DNA from: DASUAS01 sp963809795
GTDB lineage: Bacteria; Actinomycetota; Acidimicrobiia; IMCC26256; DASPTH01
NCBI GenBank assembly: GCA_963809795.1
Contig: CAWELN010000027.1
Location: 62,001 to 126,000 of the forward strand
Length of the DNA stretch: 64,000 nucleotides
Reading direction: 5' to 3'
The notes below the pieces were generated by a model that saw only the letters and a list, made by a program, of their open reading frames with translations, did no database searches and was not told where the DNA came from. The first letter of the stretch is position 1, and every line of letters starts with the position of its first letter. The position numbers and the translations under genes are program-made. Positions 57,077 to 64,000 of this stretch are shown in pieces.

Positions 57077-58618
57077 TCAGCTCTCCTCGATGATCTCTGC
57101 CGCGTGTTCCGCGATGGCCATCACGGTGAGGTTGGTCGGCGCGCGGACGATCTTCGGCATGACGGAGGCGTCCACGACGCGTAGACCATCAACGCCGTGG
57201 ACACGCAGACGGTCGTCGACGACGCTGTCGGCCTGCGACGCCGGACCCATCCGGCAGGTCCCGGATGCGTGGTACCACGGCGCGACGAAGGCGCGCGCGT
57301 ATCGCTCGAGCGCGGCATCGTCGTCGAAGTCCGCGTCGTCGAGCACTGGACTCCGACCGACGAAGTCCTTCATCGCTTCGGATCGGGCGAGGTCGTGGCA
57401 ACGCCGCAGGCCTTCGACCAGACGCTCCACGTCGACCGGTTCGTCGAGCAGGTTCAGATCGATCTGCGGGAGCGCAGCGGGATCGGCCGATGACAGCACG
57501 ACGCGGCCGCGACTGCGTGGCTCGTGCACGCCGCACGTGAGCACGACCACCACGGGTGCACCGACGACGGCCTGGAAGTCGGGCGAGCTGCTCAGATCCC
57601 AGAAGTTCATCATGCTGAGGAGCAGGTCGTTTTCCACGCCCACGGCGTCGGAGGAACAACGCGCCCCGAGTTGGAACTGTGGCGCGGCGAGATCTGGTGT
57701 GCGGTGACCCGGATGCAGGAAGTGGAAGAGGCCGGGATGATCCATGAGGTTCGCCCCCACCGCCGCGTTGTCGACCAGGCAGGCGATCCCGAGCTGCTGG
57801 AGATCGCCGGCCGGGCCGATTCCGGAACGCCAGAGGATCGCCGGACTGTGGATCGCGCCGGCGCTGACGATCACCTCCCCGGCTTCGACGAGGTCGACGT
57901 CACCGTCGTGAACGACGACCACGCCGGTGGCGCGCCCGTGCTCGATCCGTACTCGATCAACCTGGGCGCCTCCCCGAATGGTGAGGTTGGGTCGCGCCAA
58001 CGCCGGAGCCAGGTATGCGAGCGCGGTCGACATCCGTCGCCCTTCGGCGCGGTTCATCGGCAACGGCCCGATGCCCGTCGCCGCGGGGTGGTTGTGATCG
58101 GGTACCCAGGGAATGCCCATGCTCACGCACGCGTCGGCAAAGGCCCGCTGGACGGGGAGCAGCTCGTCGTCACCCCATCGCACGATGGGCACCGGACCGT
58201 CCTCGCCGTGCACGGCGTGATCGGCACCGAAATCGAGATCGTGCTCGAGCCGTCGAAAGCAGGGAAGCATGTGATCCCAGGACCACCGCGGATTGTGCTG
58301 TGCCGCCCAGCCGTCGTAGTCGGCCGGCGACCCGCGAAACGCCAATGCTCCATTGACCGACGAACCGCCGCCGAGAAACTTCCCCTGGGGATAATCGAGT
58401 TCCCGCTCCCCGGTGACGCGGGCGCGCATGCCCCAATCGCGCCCCGTCAACGCGAAGCTCACGTTCGACAACAGATCTGCATCGCTGTCGAGCGGTCCCG
58501 CGGGACCCGCCTCGAGCACCAGGACGCTGCAGGTCGCCTCTTCGCTGAGGCGCGCGCCCAGCACCGCTCCCGCCGATCCACCGCCGACGATGACGTAGTC
58601 GAACCGCTTCGATTCCGT
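57077..58618 (-). CDS. GMC oxidoreductase with ACG in the start position
   Basis: A ~513-aa glucose-methanol-choline family flavoprotein. The family N-terminus ESKRFDYVIVGGGSAGAVLG is in frame but has no ATG, GTG or TTG before it; the codon at 58618-58616 is ACG, 4 nt after AGAGAGGTGG, where an ATG would be expected. From GTG 58564 the FAD motif would be lost. Other landmarks are YPQGKFLGGGSSVNGALAFR, VIVSAGAIHSPAILWRSGIG and the C-terminal YHASGTCRMG and APTNLTVMAIAEHAAEII (an Asn replaces the second His of the usual pair). It is probably an alcohol dehydrogenase working with the adjacent aldehyde dehydrogenase. Confidence 0.88.
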   Translation of the reverse strand, partial: TESKRFDYVIVGGGSAGAVLGARLSEEATCSVLVLEAGPAGPLDSDADLLSNVSFALTGRDWGMRARVTGERELDYPQGKFLGGGSSVNGALAFRGSPADYDGWAAQHNPRWSWDHMLPCFRRLEHDLDFGADHAVHGEDGPVPIVRWGDDELLPVQRAFADACVSMGIPWVPDHNHPAATGIGPLPMNRAEGRRMSTALAYLAPALARPNLTIRGGAQVDRVRIEHGRATGVVVVHDGDVDLVEAGEVIVSAGAIHSPAILWRSGIGPAGDLQQLGIACLVDNAAVGANLMDHPGLFHFLHPGHRTPDLAAPQFQLGARCSSDAVGVENDLLLSMMNFWDLSSSPDFQAVVGAPVVVVLTCGVHEPRSRGRVVLSSADPAALPQIDLNLLDEPVDVERLVEGLRRCHDLARSEAMKDFVGRSPVLDDADFDDDAALERYARAFVAPWYHASGTCRMGPASQADSVVDDRLRVHGVDGLRVVDASVMPKIVRAPTNLTVMAIAEHAAEIIEES

Positions 58619-58817
58619 TGGTCCACCTCTCTGGTCGCGAGCCTCGCCGAATTTCTATCGCGTACGACGATCGTGACGCGGCGGGCGGCGCGGGACCTGC
58701 GCGGCGCTACTGCTTCGATGAGGGATGCGCTCCGCTCTCAGGGCAACGAGTATGCGCACGAGCTCGTCCGGCGCGTGCAGCTCGCGCTCGACACACCGTG
58801 TGCTCCCGGATTGGCCC

Positions 58818-58846
58818 TTGCACTCGAACATATGTTCGTATAGAGT
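58818..58846 (+). promoter_or_regulatory. LexA/SOS box inside a promoter, copy 2
   Basis: TTGCAC (58818-58823) and TAGAGT (58841-58846) are 17 bp apart, and the palindrome CGAACATATGTTCG (58825-58838) fills the spacer. The core and the TATAGAGTGG after it match the site at 38424-38447. It would place the second HNH gene under LexA control. Confidence 0.85.
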
Positions 58847-58894
58847 GGGCGACAGCTTCCCCCGCTCGATGGTTCCTCTCGACCGGGAAGTGCG

Positions 58895-60079
58895 ATGTTC
58901 GAAGTCCTCCACGATGCGATCCGGCAGCTGCGACGACTGCTCGCCGAGTTCGAACCCGACCGGTTCGACGGTACGGGCGCGCGCTCGCTCGTCGAAGCGT
59001 TCGGTGAGCTGGAGCGCCTGAGCGCCGCGGGCAAGTCGCTCGCGGCCCGCCAGGTGGTGGCGACCGGAGCCTGGAAGCAGGGTGGGGCGCACCGCGATGC
59101 GGCCGACTGGTTGGCCGCCGCGACCGGCGCCTCGGTCGGCGCCGCCCGCACGACGCTCGAGACCTCGTCGCGGTTGGCATCTCTGCCCTCGACCGAGGCC
59201 GCGCTGCGCGCGGGCGCGCTGTCGACCGCCCAGGTCGACGCCATCGCCGATGCCTCGTCGGTCGATCCGGGCGCCGAGCAGGACCTACTGGAACGGTCCG
59301 AACACGACGGTGTCCGCGGTCTTCGCAACGAGTGCGCGCGCGTGAAGGCCGCGGCGTGTGTCGACGAGGACGCCCGCTACGAGCGGATCCGGGCGTCGCG
59401 CTCGCTGCGGGCGTGGACCGACGACGGCGGTGCCGGTCGCATCGACATCCGCGGTCCGATCGACGCCACCGCCAAGGTCCTCGCGGCGATCGCGCCGTTC
59501 GAGCGGGACCTGTTCGACGAGGCCCGGGCCGACGGTCGCCGCGAGCGGCACGACGCGCTGGCCTTCGATGCGCTGGTGGCGCTCGCGGAGGCGCCGGTCG
59601 GTGAGGGCGAGGGTGCGGTCGAGAAGGTGCGCGGCACCACGGGCGTCGTGCGGGTCGATCACGCCGCGCTGGTGCGTGGCTACACCGAGCCGGGTGACGT
59701 GTGCGAGATCGTCGGCAGCGGCCCGATCCCGGTGGCCGTCGCGTCGCGGCTGCTCGACGACGCGTTCCTGAAAGCGGTCGTGGTCGACGGCACCGATGTG
59801 CTCACCGTGTCGCACCTGGGTCGCACGATCCCGGCCCGGCTCCGCACCGCGGTCGAGGAGATGCACCCGGAGTGCGACATCGAGGGCTGCCACGTCAGCG
59901 AGAACCTCGAGATCGACCACAACCAACCGATCGAGGAGTACGGCAGGACCGAGCTCGGCAACCTCGGGCGACTGTGCCTGCACCACCATCACCACAAGCA
60001 CCGCCACCGGTTACGGCTCGAGGGCCGCCCCGGCCGCATGCGATTCGTTCCTTCCCCGATCACCGTTGCGATCTGCTGA
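58895..60079 (+). CDS. DUF222/HNH endonuclease (13E12-type), copy 2
   Basis: A 394-aa paralogue of the 38494-39675 gene: RRLLAEFEPDRFDGTGARSL, ELERLSAAGKSLAARQVVA, DARYERIRASRSLRAW and the HNH region CDIEGCHVSENLEIDHNQPI, RLCLHHHHHKHRHRLRLEG. Metal-binding Cys and His residues are intact. ATG 58895 follows GGGAAGTGCG. Same direction and same LexA promoter as copy 1. The target of the nuclease is unknown. Confidence 0.92.
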   Translation: MFEVLHDAIRQLRRLLAEFEPDRFDGTGARSLVEAFGELERLSAAGKSLAARQVVATGAWKQGGAHRDAADWLAAATGASVGAARTTLETSSRLASLPSTEAALRAGALSTAQVDAIADASSVDPGAEQDLLERSEHDGVRGLRNECARVKAAACVDEDARYERIRASRSLRAWTDDGGAGRIDIRGPIDATAKVLAAIAPFERDLFDEARADGRRERHDALAFDALVALAEAPVGEGEGAVEKVRGTTGVVRVDHAALVRGYTEPGDVCEIVGSGPIPVAVASRLLDDAFLKAVVVDGTDVLTVSHLGRTIPARLRTAVEEMHPECDIEGCHVSENLEIDHNQPIEEYGRTELGNLGRLCLHHHHHKHRHRLRLEGRPGRMRFVPSPITVAIC

Positions 60080-60110
60080 CCCGGAGAGGAGCGCCCGGTC
60101 GATGGAAGCC

Positions 60111-60944
60111 TCAGCTGAGGACGGTGCCCTCCATGAAGCCGACCGCGGCGACCGCGCTCTCGTAGGTGCCGGTGATCCCGGAGCTCGTGTAGCCGGCGTC
60201 GACGATCATGACCTCGCCGTTGACGTAGCGGGCGGCGTCGCTGCAGAGGAACGCGAGCGGACCGGCCTGCTCGTCGGGTCGCGACGCGTCGATGCCGGTG
60301 TCACTGCGGTAGTCGGTGGCGAAGCCGAGCCAGGTGTCGGCGTTGGCGCGGGCCAGCGGCGTGTCGGTCGGGCCGGGCAGGATCGCGTTGATGCGGATGC
60401 CCTGCTGCAGCAACCGGAACGCCTGGCTGGCCACGTACACGTTGATGGCCTGCTTGCTGAACATGTAGTCGGCGCGCTCGGGGTGCGCCTCGATCCACGC
60501 CGCCGCGGCGTCGAAGTCGGGGGTGGCGAGGTACTCCTGCACCAGCTCCATGTTGGTGCGCCACCCGAGGCCCGCGGTCGACGAGATCATGCCGATCGCG
60601 CTGCCGCGTCCGAGGTAGCCCTTCTCGATCGCCCGGTCGATGAAGTGCCGGTGGCCGATGAAGTTGACCTTCTCGATGCCGGGCGTGCCGTCGGCGACGC
60701 CCGCGCACGAGAAGAGCGCGTGGATGGGGCCGCCGCACTCGTCGACCGCGGCGTCGATGCTGGCCTTGTCAGTGAGGTTGACCTTGATCGCCTTGACGCC
60801 CTCGAGGGTGACGGGCGCGTAGTCCATCACCACGACCTCGGCGCCGAGGTCCTGCACCAGCTCTGCGGTCGCGGCGCCCATGCCGGTGGCACCGCCGACG
60901 ACCACCGCTCGCTTGCCGTCGTAGCGGAATGCGTCTGCCTTCAT
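60111..60944 (-). CDS. SDR-family oxidoreductase
   Basis: A 277-aa short-chain dehydrogenase: YDGKRAVVVGGATGMGAATA (a GGxxxGxG variant of the cofactor motif), FSCAGVADG, Ser in GMISSTAGLGW, YMFSK (Tyr-x3-Lys) and ILPGPTDTPLARAN. The insertion between strands 5 and 6 (WRTNMELVQEYLATPDFDAA) is longer than in classical SDRs and recalls the 3-alpha-hydroxysteroid-type coenzyme-binding group. ATG 60944 has AGGAGCG upstream. It converges with the HNH gene and diverges from the amidohydrolase. Confidence 0.88.
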   Translation of the reverse strand: MKADAFRYDGKRAVVVGGATGMGAATAELVQDLGAEVVVMDYAPVTLEGVKAIKVNLTDKASIDAAVDECGGPIHALFSCAGVADGTPGIEKVNFIGHRHFIDRAIEKGYLGRGSAIGMISSTAGLGWRTNMELVQEYLATPDFDAAAAWIEAHPERADYMFSKQAINVYVASQAFRLLQQGIRINAILPGPTDTPLARANADTWLGFATDYRSDTGIDASRPDEQAGPLAFLCSDAARYVNGEVMIVDAGYTSSGITGTYESAVAAVGFMEGTVLS

Positions 60945-61079
60945 GTGCTCGCTCCTGTCGCCGATCCGGTCTGTGCTGGCGACGCTAGCGGGCACGGAAC
61001 ACCGCCGGCCACGTCACGTCTTGCCGCCCGTGCGGATCTGCAACAAGCTCTCCGGGGTGTTCGATCCGAGGAGCGGACG

Positions 61080-62231
61080 ATGAGCGCGAACGGATGGCGC
61101 GTCGCGGACAGCGACATGCACGTCATGGAGCCGCCCGACCTCTGGGAGCGCTACATCGCCGCCGAGTGGCGGCATGCGGCGCCGGTCGGGCTCAGCGAGC
61201 TCCACCGGGACATGCGGGTGCGGGTCAAGGACCACAGCCTCACCCGCATGGGCCGGGCGAAGCCGAACTTCGCCGAGACGGTCGGGTGGAAGCCCGGGGC
61301 GGACGAGGCGCTGGCACCGTCGGAGTCGCGCCTGTGGGACCCGGCGTCGCAGCTGGCGGCGATGGACGAGGAGGGCGTCGACGTCGCGGTGCTGTTCCCG
61401 AGCCGTGGGCTCTTCGTCCTCGGGCTCGACTCCACCGAGCACGTCGGCCCCGATGGGCTCGAACCCGGGCTGGCGACCGCGATCGCCCGTGCCTACAACG
61501 ACTGGATGGCCGACTACTGCAGTGCGAGCCCGCGGCTGCTGGGCGCCGGTCTCCTCGCGCCCCACGACGTCGACGCCGCCGTCGACGAGGTGCACCGCGG
61601 CATCGAATCGCTCGGGTTCGCGACCGTCTTCATGCTGCCCGGCCTGGTCAACGGTCGGGCATGGAACGATCCCGCCTACGACCCGATCTGGCGCACGTGC
61701 GAGCAGCTCGGGGTCCCGTTCTGCTTCCACGGCGGCGGTCAGAACTACCTGCGGCCCGACTACACGCTCGAGTTCGACAACCTCATGATGTGGCACACCT
61801 TCGGGCAGCCGGTCGGGATCATGGCCGTGACCGTGAGCATGACGGCCGGCGGCGTGCTCCAGCGGTTCCCCGACCTGCGCGTCGGCCTGCTCGAAGGGAA
61901 CTGCGGATGGGCGCCGTGGTTGCTCGATCGCCTCGACGAGCACTGGGAGTGGGTGGGCGACAAGGACGCGCCCGAGCTCGATCGGGCGCCGTCCGAGTAC
62001 TTCCGGTCGAACTGCTTCCTGAGCATCGAGGCCGACGAGCGTCCGGCGCGCTACTACGTCGACTGGTTCGGCAACGACAACCTCGTGTTCTCGACCGACT
62101 ACCCGCACGGCGACTCGAAGTTCCCCGCGTCGGTGTCGGCGTTCCTGGAACTGCCCATCGACGAGGACACCAAGCGCAAGGTCCTGTGGGAGAACTGGTG
62201 CCGGCTCTACGGGATGCCGACGACGACCTAA
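61080..62231 (+). CDS. amidohydrolase 2-family protein
   Basis: A 383-aa metal-dependent amidohydrolase of the ACMSD/decarboxylase type: N-terminal metal motif VADSDMHVMEPPDLWERYIA, then WDPASQLAAMDEEGVDVAVL, CFHGGGQNY, LEGNCGWAPWLLDRL and metal Asp in FSTDYPHGDSKFP. These enzymes hydrolyse or decarboxylate cyclic or aromatic compounds. ATG 61080 follows a GGAGCGGAC. Its TAA overlaps the stop of the convergent GMC gene (shared CTAA). Confidence 0.88.
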   Translation: MSANGWRVADSDMHVMEPPDLWERYIAAEWRHAAPVGLSELHRDMRVRVKDHSLTRMGRAKPNFAETVGWKPGADEALAPSESRLWDPASQLAAMDEEGVDVAVLFPSRGLFVLGLDSTEHVGPDGLEPGLATAIARAYNDWMADYCSASPRLLGAGLLAPHDVDAAVDEVHRGIESLGFATVFMLPGLVNGRAWNDPAYDPIWRTCEQLGVPFCFHGGGQNYLRPDYTLEFDNLMMWHTFGQPVGIMAVTVSMTAGGVLQRFPDLRVGLLEGNCGWAPWLLDRLDEHWEWVGDKDAPELDRAPSEYFRSNCFLSIEADERPARYYVDWFGNDNLVFSTDYPHGDSKFPASVSAFLELPIDEDTKRKVLWENWCRLYGMPTTT

Positions 62232-63826
62232 GCCCCGGAGTGCTTGAGCAGGTCGGAGGCCTTCTCCGCGATCATGACCGTGGACGCGTGCGTGTGCCCG
62301 CGTGGGATCGTCGGCATCACCGAGGCGTCGACGACCCGCAGCTGCTCGACGCCGTGCACCCGCAGGTTGGCGTCGACCACCGCGTCGGGACCGTTCCCCA
62401 TCGCGCACGTGCCGACGGGGTGGTACAGCGACTCGGCGTAGCGCCGTACGTGTCGCGCCGCCGCGGCGTCGTCGTCGGGGAACGGCGCCGGGTACGTCGG
62501 CGCGCCGACATACCGCGCGAACGCGGGCGCGGCGAAGATCTCCCGCGCCCGGCGCATGCCCTCGACCAGCACCCGGAGGTCCTCGCCGGCGTCGTCGGAG
62601 AGATAGGCGGGATCGATGCGAGGCGGTGACGACGGGTCCGCCGACTCCAACGTGAGCGTGCCCACACTCCGCGGTTGCAGCGCGACCGCGCCGATGGTGA
62701 GCCCGTGATCGGTCGGGGCCTCCAACCCGTGGTCGAGGAACGTCACCGGCGCGAAGACCAGCTCGAGGTCGGGCGCGGGAAGTCCGTCGCGCGAGCGTAC
62801 GAAGGCGTTCGCCTCGGCGACGTTCGACGTGAGCATCCCCCGGCCCGACAGCAGGAAGCGACCGACGTTGCGGACCGACTGGGCCGCGGCCAACGTGACC
62901 GGTTCGTTGCACGCCACGATGCTGACCACGGCGAGATGATCGAGCAGGTGCTGACCGACTCCGGGCAGCTCGTGCACCAGCGGGATGCCGTGCGCCCGGA
63001 GCTGGTCGGCGGGACCGACGCCCGAGAGCATCAGGAGCTGCGGTGAATTGATCGCGCCGCCGGCGACGATCACCTCACGCGACGCGTCGGCGCGACGCGC
63101 CTGATCGCCGACGACGTAGTCGACCCCGACCGCGCGCCGTCCGTCGAAGCGCACACGTCGCGCGAAGGCACCGGTCTCGACGGTGAGGTTGGGGCGCTTG
63201 CGGGCCGGCCGCAGGTAGGCATCGGCGGCGCTCCATCGGCGGCCGCGCTTCTGCGTGACCTGCGTGGCGTTCACACCGTCCTGCACCGCGCCGTTCACGT
63301 CGTCGTTGCACGGGATGCCGACCTCCTGCGCGGCACGCAGGAACGCCTCCGTCGCCGGGTTGGGGTCGCGCAGCTCGGCGACGTTGAGCGGCCCGCCCGC
63401 GCCCCGCTCGGCCGTGGACCCGCCTTCGAAGTTCTCCGAGCGGCGGAAGTACGGGAGCACGTCGTCGTAGCCCCAGCCGTCGTTGCCGAGCTCGGCCCAG
63501 GTGTCGTAGTCCACCCGGTTGCCGCGCACGTACATCATCGCGTTCAGCGACGAGCTGCCGCCGAGGGTCTTCCCGCGGGGCCAGAAGCGGGGCCGGCCGT
63601 CGAGATGCTCCTGGGGCACCGTCTCGTACGCCCAGTCGTACCGGGTCTTGAACAGCTTGTTGAACGCGGCCGGGATCCGGATCTCGAGCTTCCGGTCCGG
63701 GGGGCCGGCCTCGAGCAGCAGCACGCGGCAGGCCGGGTCCTCGGTCAGGCGCGCCGCCAGCACACACCCCGCCGACCCCGCGCCGACGATCACGTAGTCG
63801 TACCCACCACCTCGTTCCTCTTCCAC
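62228..63826 (-). CDS. GMC oxidoreductase (choline dehydrogenase-like)
   Basis: A 532-aa GMC flavoprotein: YDYVIVGAGSAGCVLAARLT, FWPRGKTLGGSSSLNAMMYV (GMC signature 1), VIVAGGAINSPQLLMLSGVG (signature 2) and the active-site pair region YHPVGTCAMG with PRGHTHASTVMIAEKASDLL. FAD-linked alcohol oxidation; the substrate is unknown. GTG 63826 fits the family. It is a distant paralogue of the GMC gene at 57077 and is divergent from the partial flavoprotein gene at the right edge. Confidence 0.92.
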   Translation of the reverse strand: MEEERGGGYDYVIVGAGSAGCVLAARLTEDPACRVLLLEAGPPDRKLEIRIPAAFNKLFKTRYDWAYETVPQEHLDGRPRFWPRGKTLGGSSSLNAMMYVRGNRVDYDTWAELGNDGWGYDDVLPYFRRSENFEGGSTAERGAGGPLNVAELRDPNPATEAFLRAAQEVGIPCNDDVNGAVQDGVNATQVTQKRGRRWSAADAYLRPARKRPNLTVETGAFARRVRFDGRRAVGVDYVVGDQARRADASREVIVAGGAINSPQLLMLSGVGPADQLRAHGIPLVHELPGVGQHLLDHLAVVSIVACNEPVTLAAAQSVRNVGRFLLSGRGMLTSNVAEANAFVRSRDGLPAPDLELVFAPVTFLDHGLEAPTDHGLTIGAVALQPRSVGTLTLESADPSSPPRIDPAYLSDDAGEDLRVLVEGMRRAREIFAAPAFARYVGAPTYPAPFPDDDAAAARHVRRYAESLYHPVGTCAMGNGPDAVVDANLRVHGVEQLRVVDASVMPTIPRGHTHASTVMIAEKASDLLKHSGA

Positions 63827-63938
63827 ACGACCCTTTCCTCTTCCACACCACCTCTTCGCCCTGCCGCGGCCGCCGGATCACGTCGTCACGTCGATCCCCG
63901 GCGGCGACGACGGTCGAGCCCGCCTACCGTTTGGCTCC

Positions 63939-64000
63939 ATGACGGGGGACGAGCGGCTCGAGACGGACTATCTCGTGGTCGGGGCGGGCGCGCTCGGGAT
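63939..64000 (+). CDS. partial FAD-binding oxidoreductase, cut by the window edge
   Basis: Only 20 codons are present, MTGDERLETDYLVVGAGALG, containing the Rossmann FAD motif. The start closely resembles the protein at 6191 (ETDYLVVGAGAMG), so it is a paralogue. The rest lies outside the window. Confidence 0.75.
   Translation, partial: MTGDERLETDYLVVGAGALG

Overview
The window is GC-rich throughout and looks like an actinobacterial (Actinomycetota) chromosome, possibly from the Acidimicrobiia or a relative. Pointers are DUF222-HNH (13E12-type) endonucleases under LexA-type boxes, an adjacent furA-katG pair, a luciferase-like (LLM) oxidoreductase, a form I CO dehydrogenase cluster and many GTG starts. 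The class-level guess is inference. I found no tRNA, rRNA, transposase, integrase or CRISPR array.

Layout. 1-14 kb holds mixed housekeeping genes: an ECF sigma factor with its zinc anti-sigma factor, a lone Flp pilin, an LLM oxidoreductase, a DUF2461 protein, a VWA protein, an FAD oxidoreductase, an SRPBCC protein divergent from an HtrA-like protease, a PrmA-like methyltransferase, a patatin and a YoaK-type membrane protein. 14-19 kb has a gene-poor stretch with a large hairpin, a decayed gene, and a compact operon: solute-binding-like protein, TelA, a coupled 63-aa ORF and an XpaC-like protein. 19-28 kb has a second HtrA-like protease, an SDR-DUF2867 protein, a form II-type molybdenum hydroxylase overlapping an alpha/beta hydrolase, a pentapeptide-repeat membrane protein and an ADP-ribosylglycohydrolase. 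28.4-33.1 kb is coxM-coxS-coxL with the form I motif AYRCSFR, followed by an XdhC protein fused to a YHS domain. A large AAA ATPase regulator comes next.

38.4-60.1 kb is bounded by two paralogous, directly oriented HNH endonuclease genes, each behind the same LexA-box promoter. Between them lie furA-katG and a catabolic block: a Baeyer-Villiger monooxygenase, a TIM-barrel isomerase, a four-gene operon (molybdenum hydroxylase, MerB-like protein, KstD-like flavoprotein, SDR), hydrolases, a D-aminoacylase-type amidohydrolase, an HxlR regulator, an aldehyde dehydrogenase and a GMC oxidoreductase. To the right are an SDR, an amidohydrolase, another GMC oxidoreductase and the start of a paralogue of the 6.2 kb flavoprotein. 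The enzyme mix suggests oxidative breakdown of cyclic or steroid-like substrates, with CO as an extra electron donor; no substrate can be fixed from sequence.

Quality warning. At least eight genes are split by frameshifts, and those that can be measured are nearly all net single-base insertions; two further genes lack a normal start codon. This looks more like consensus error than biology. Frameshifted genes are listed as one feature spanning both frames, with the break position given.
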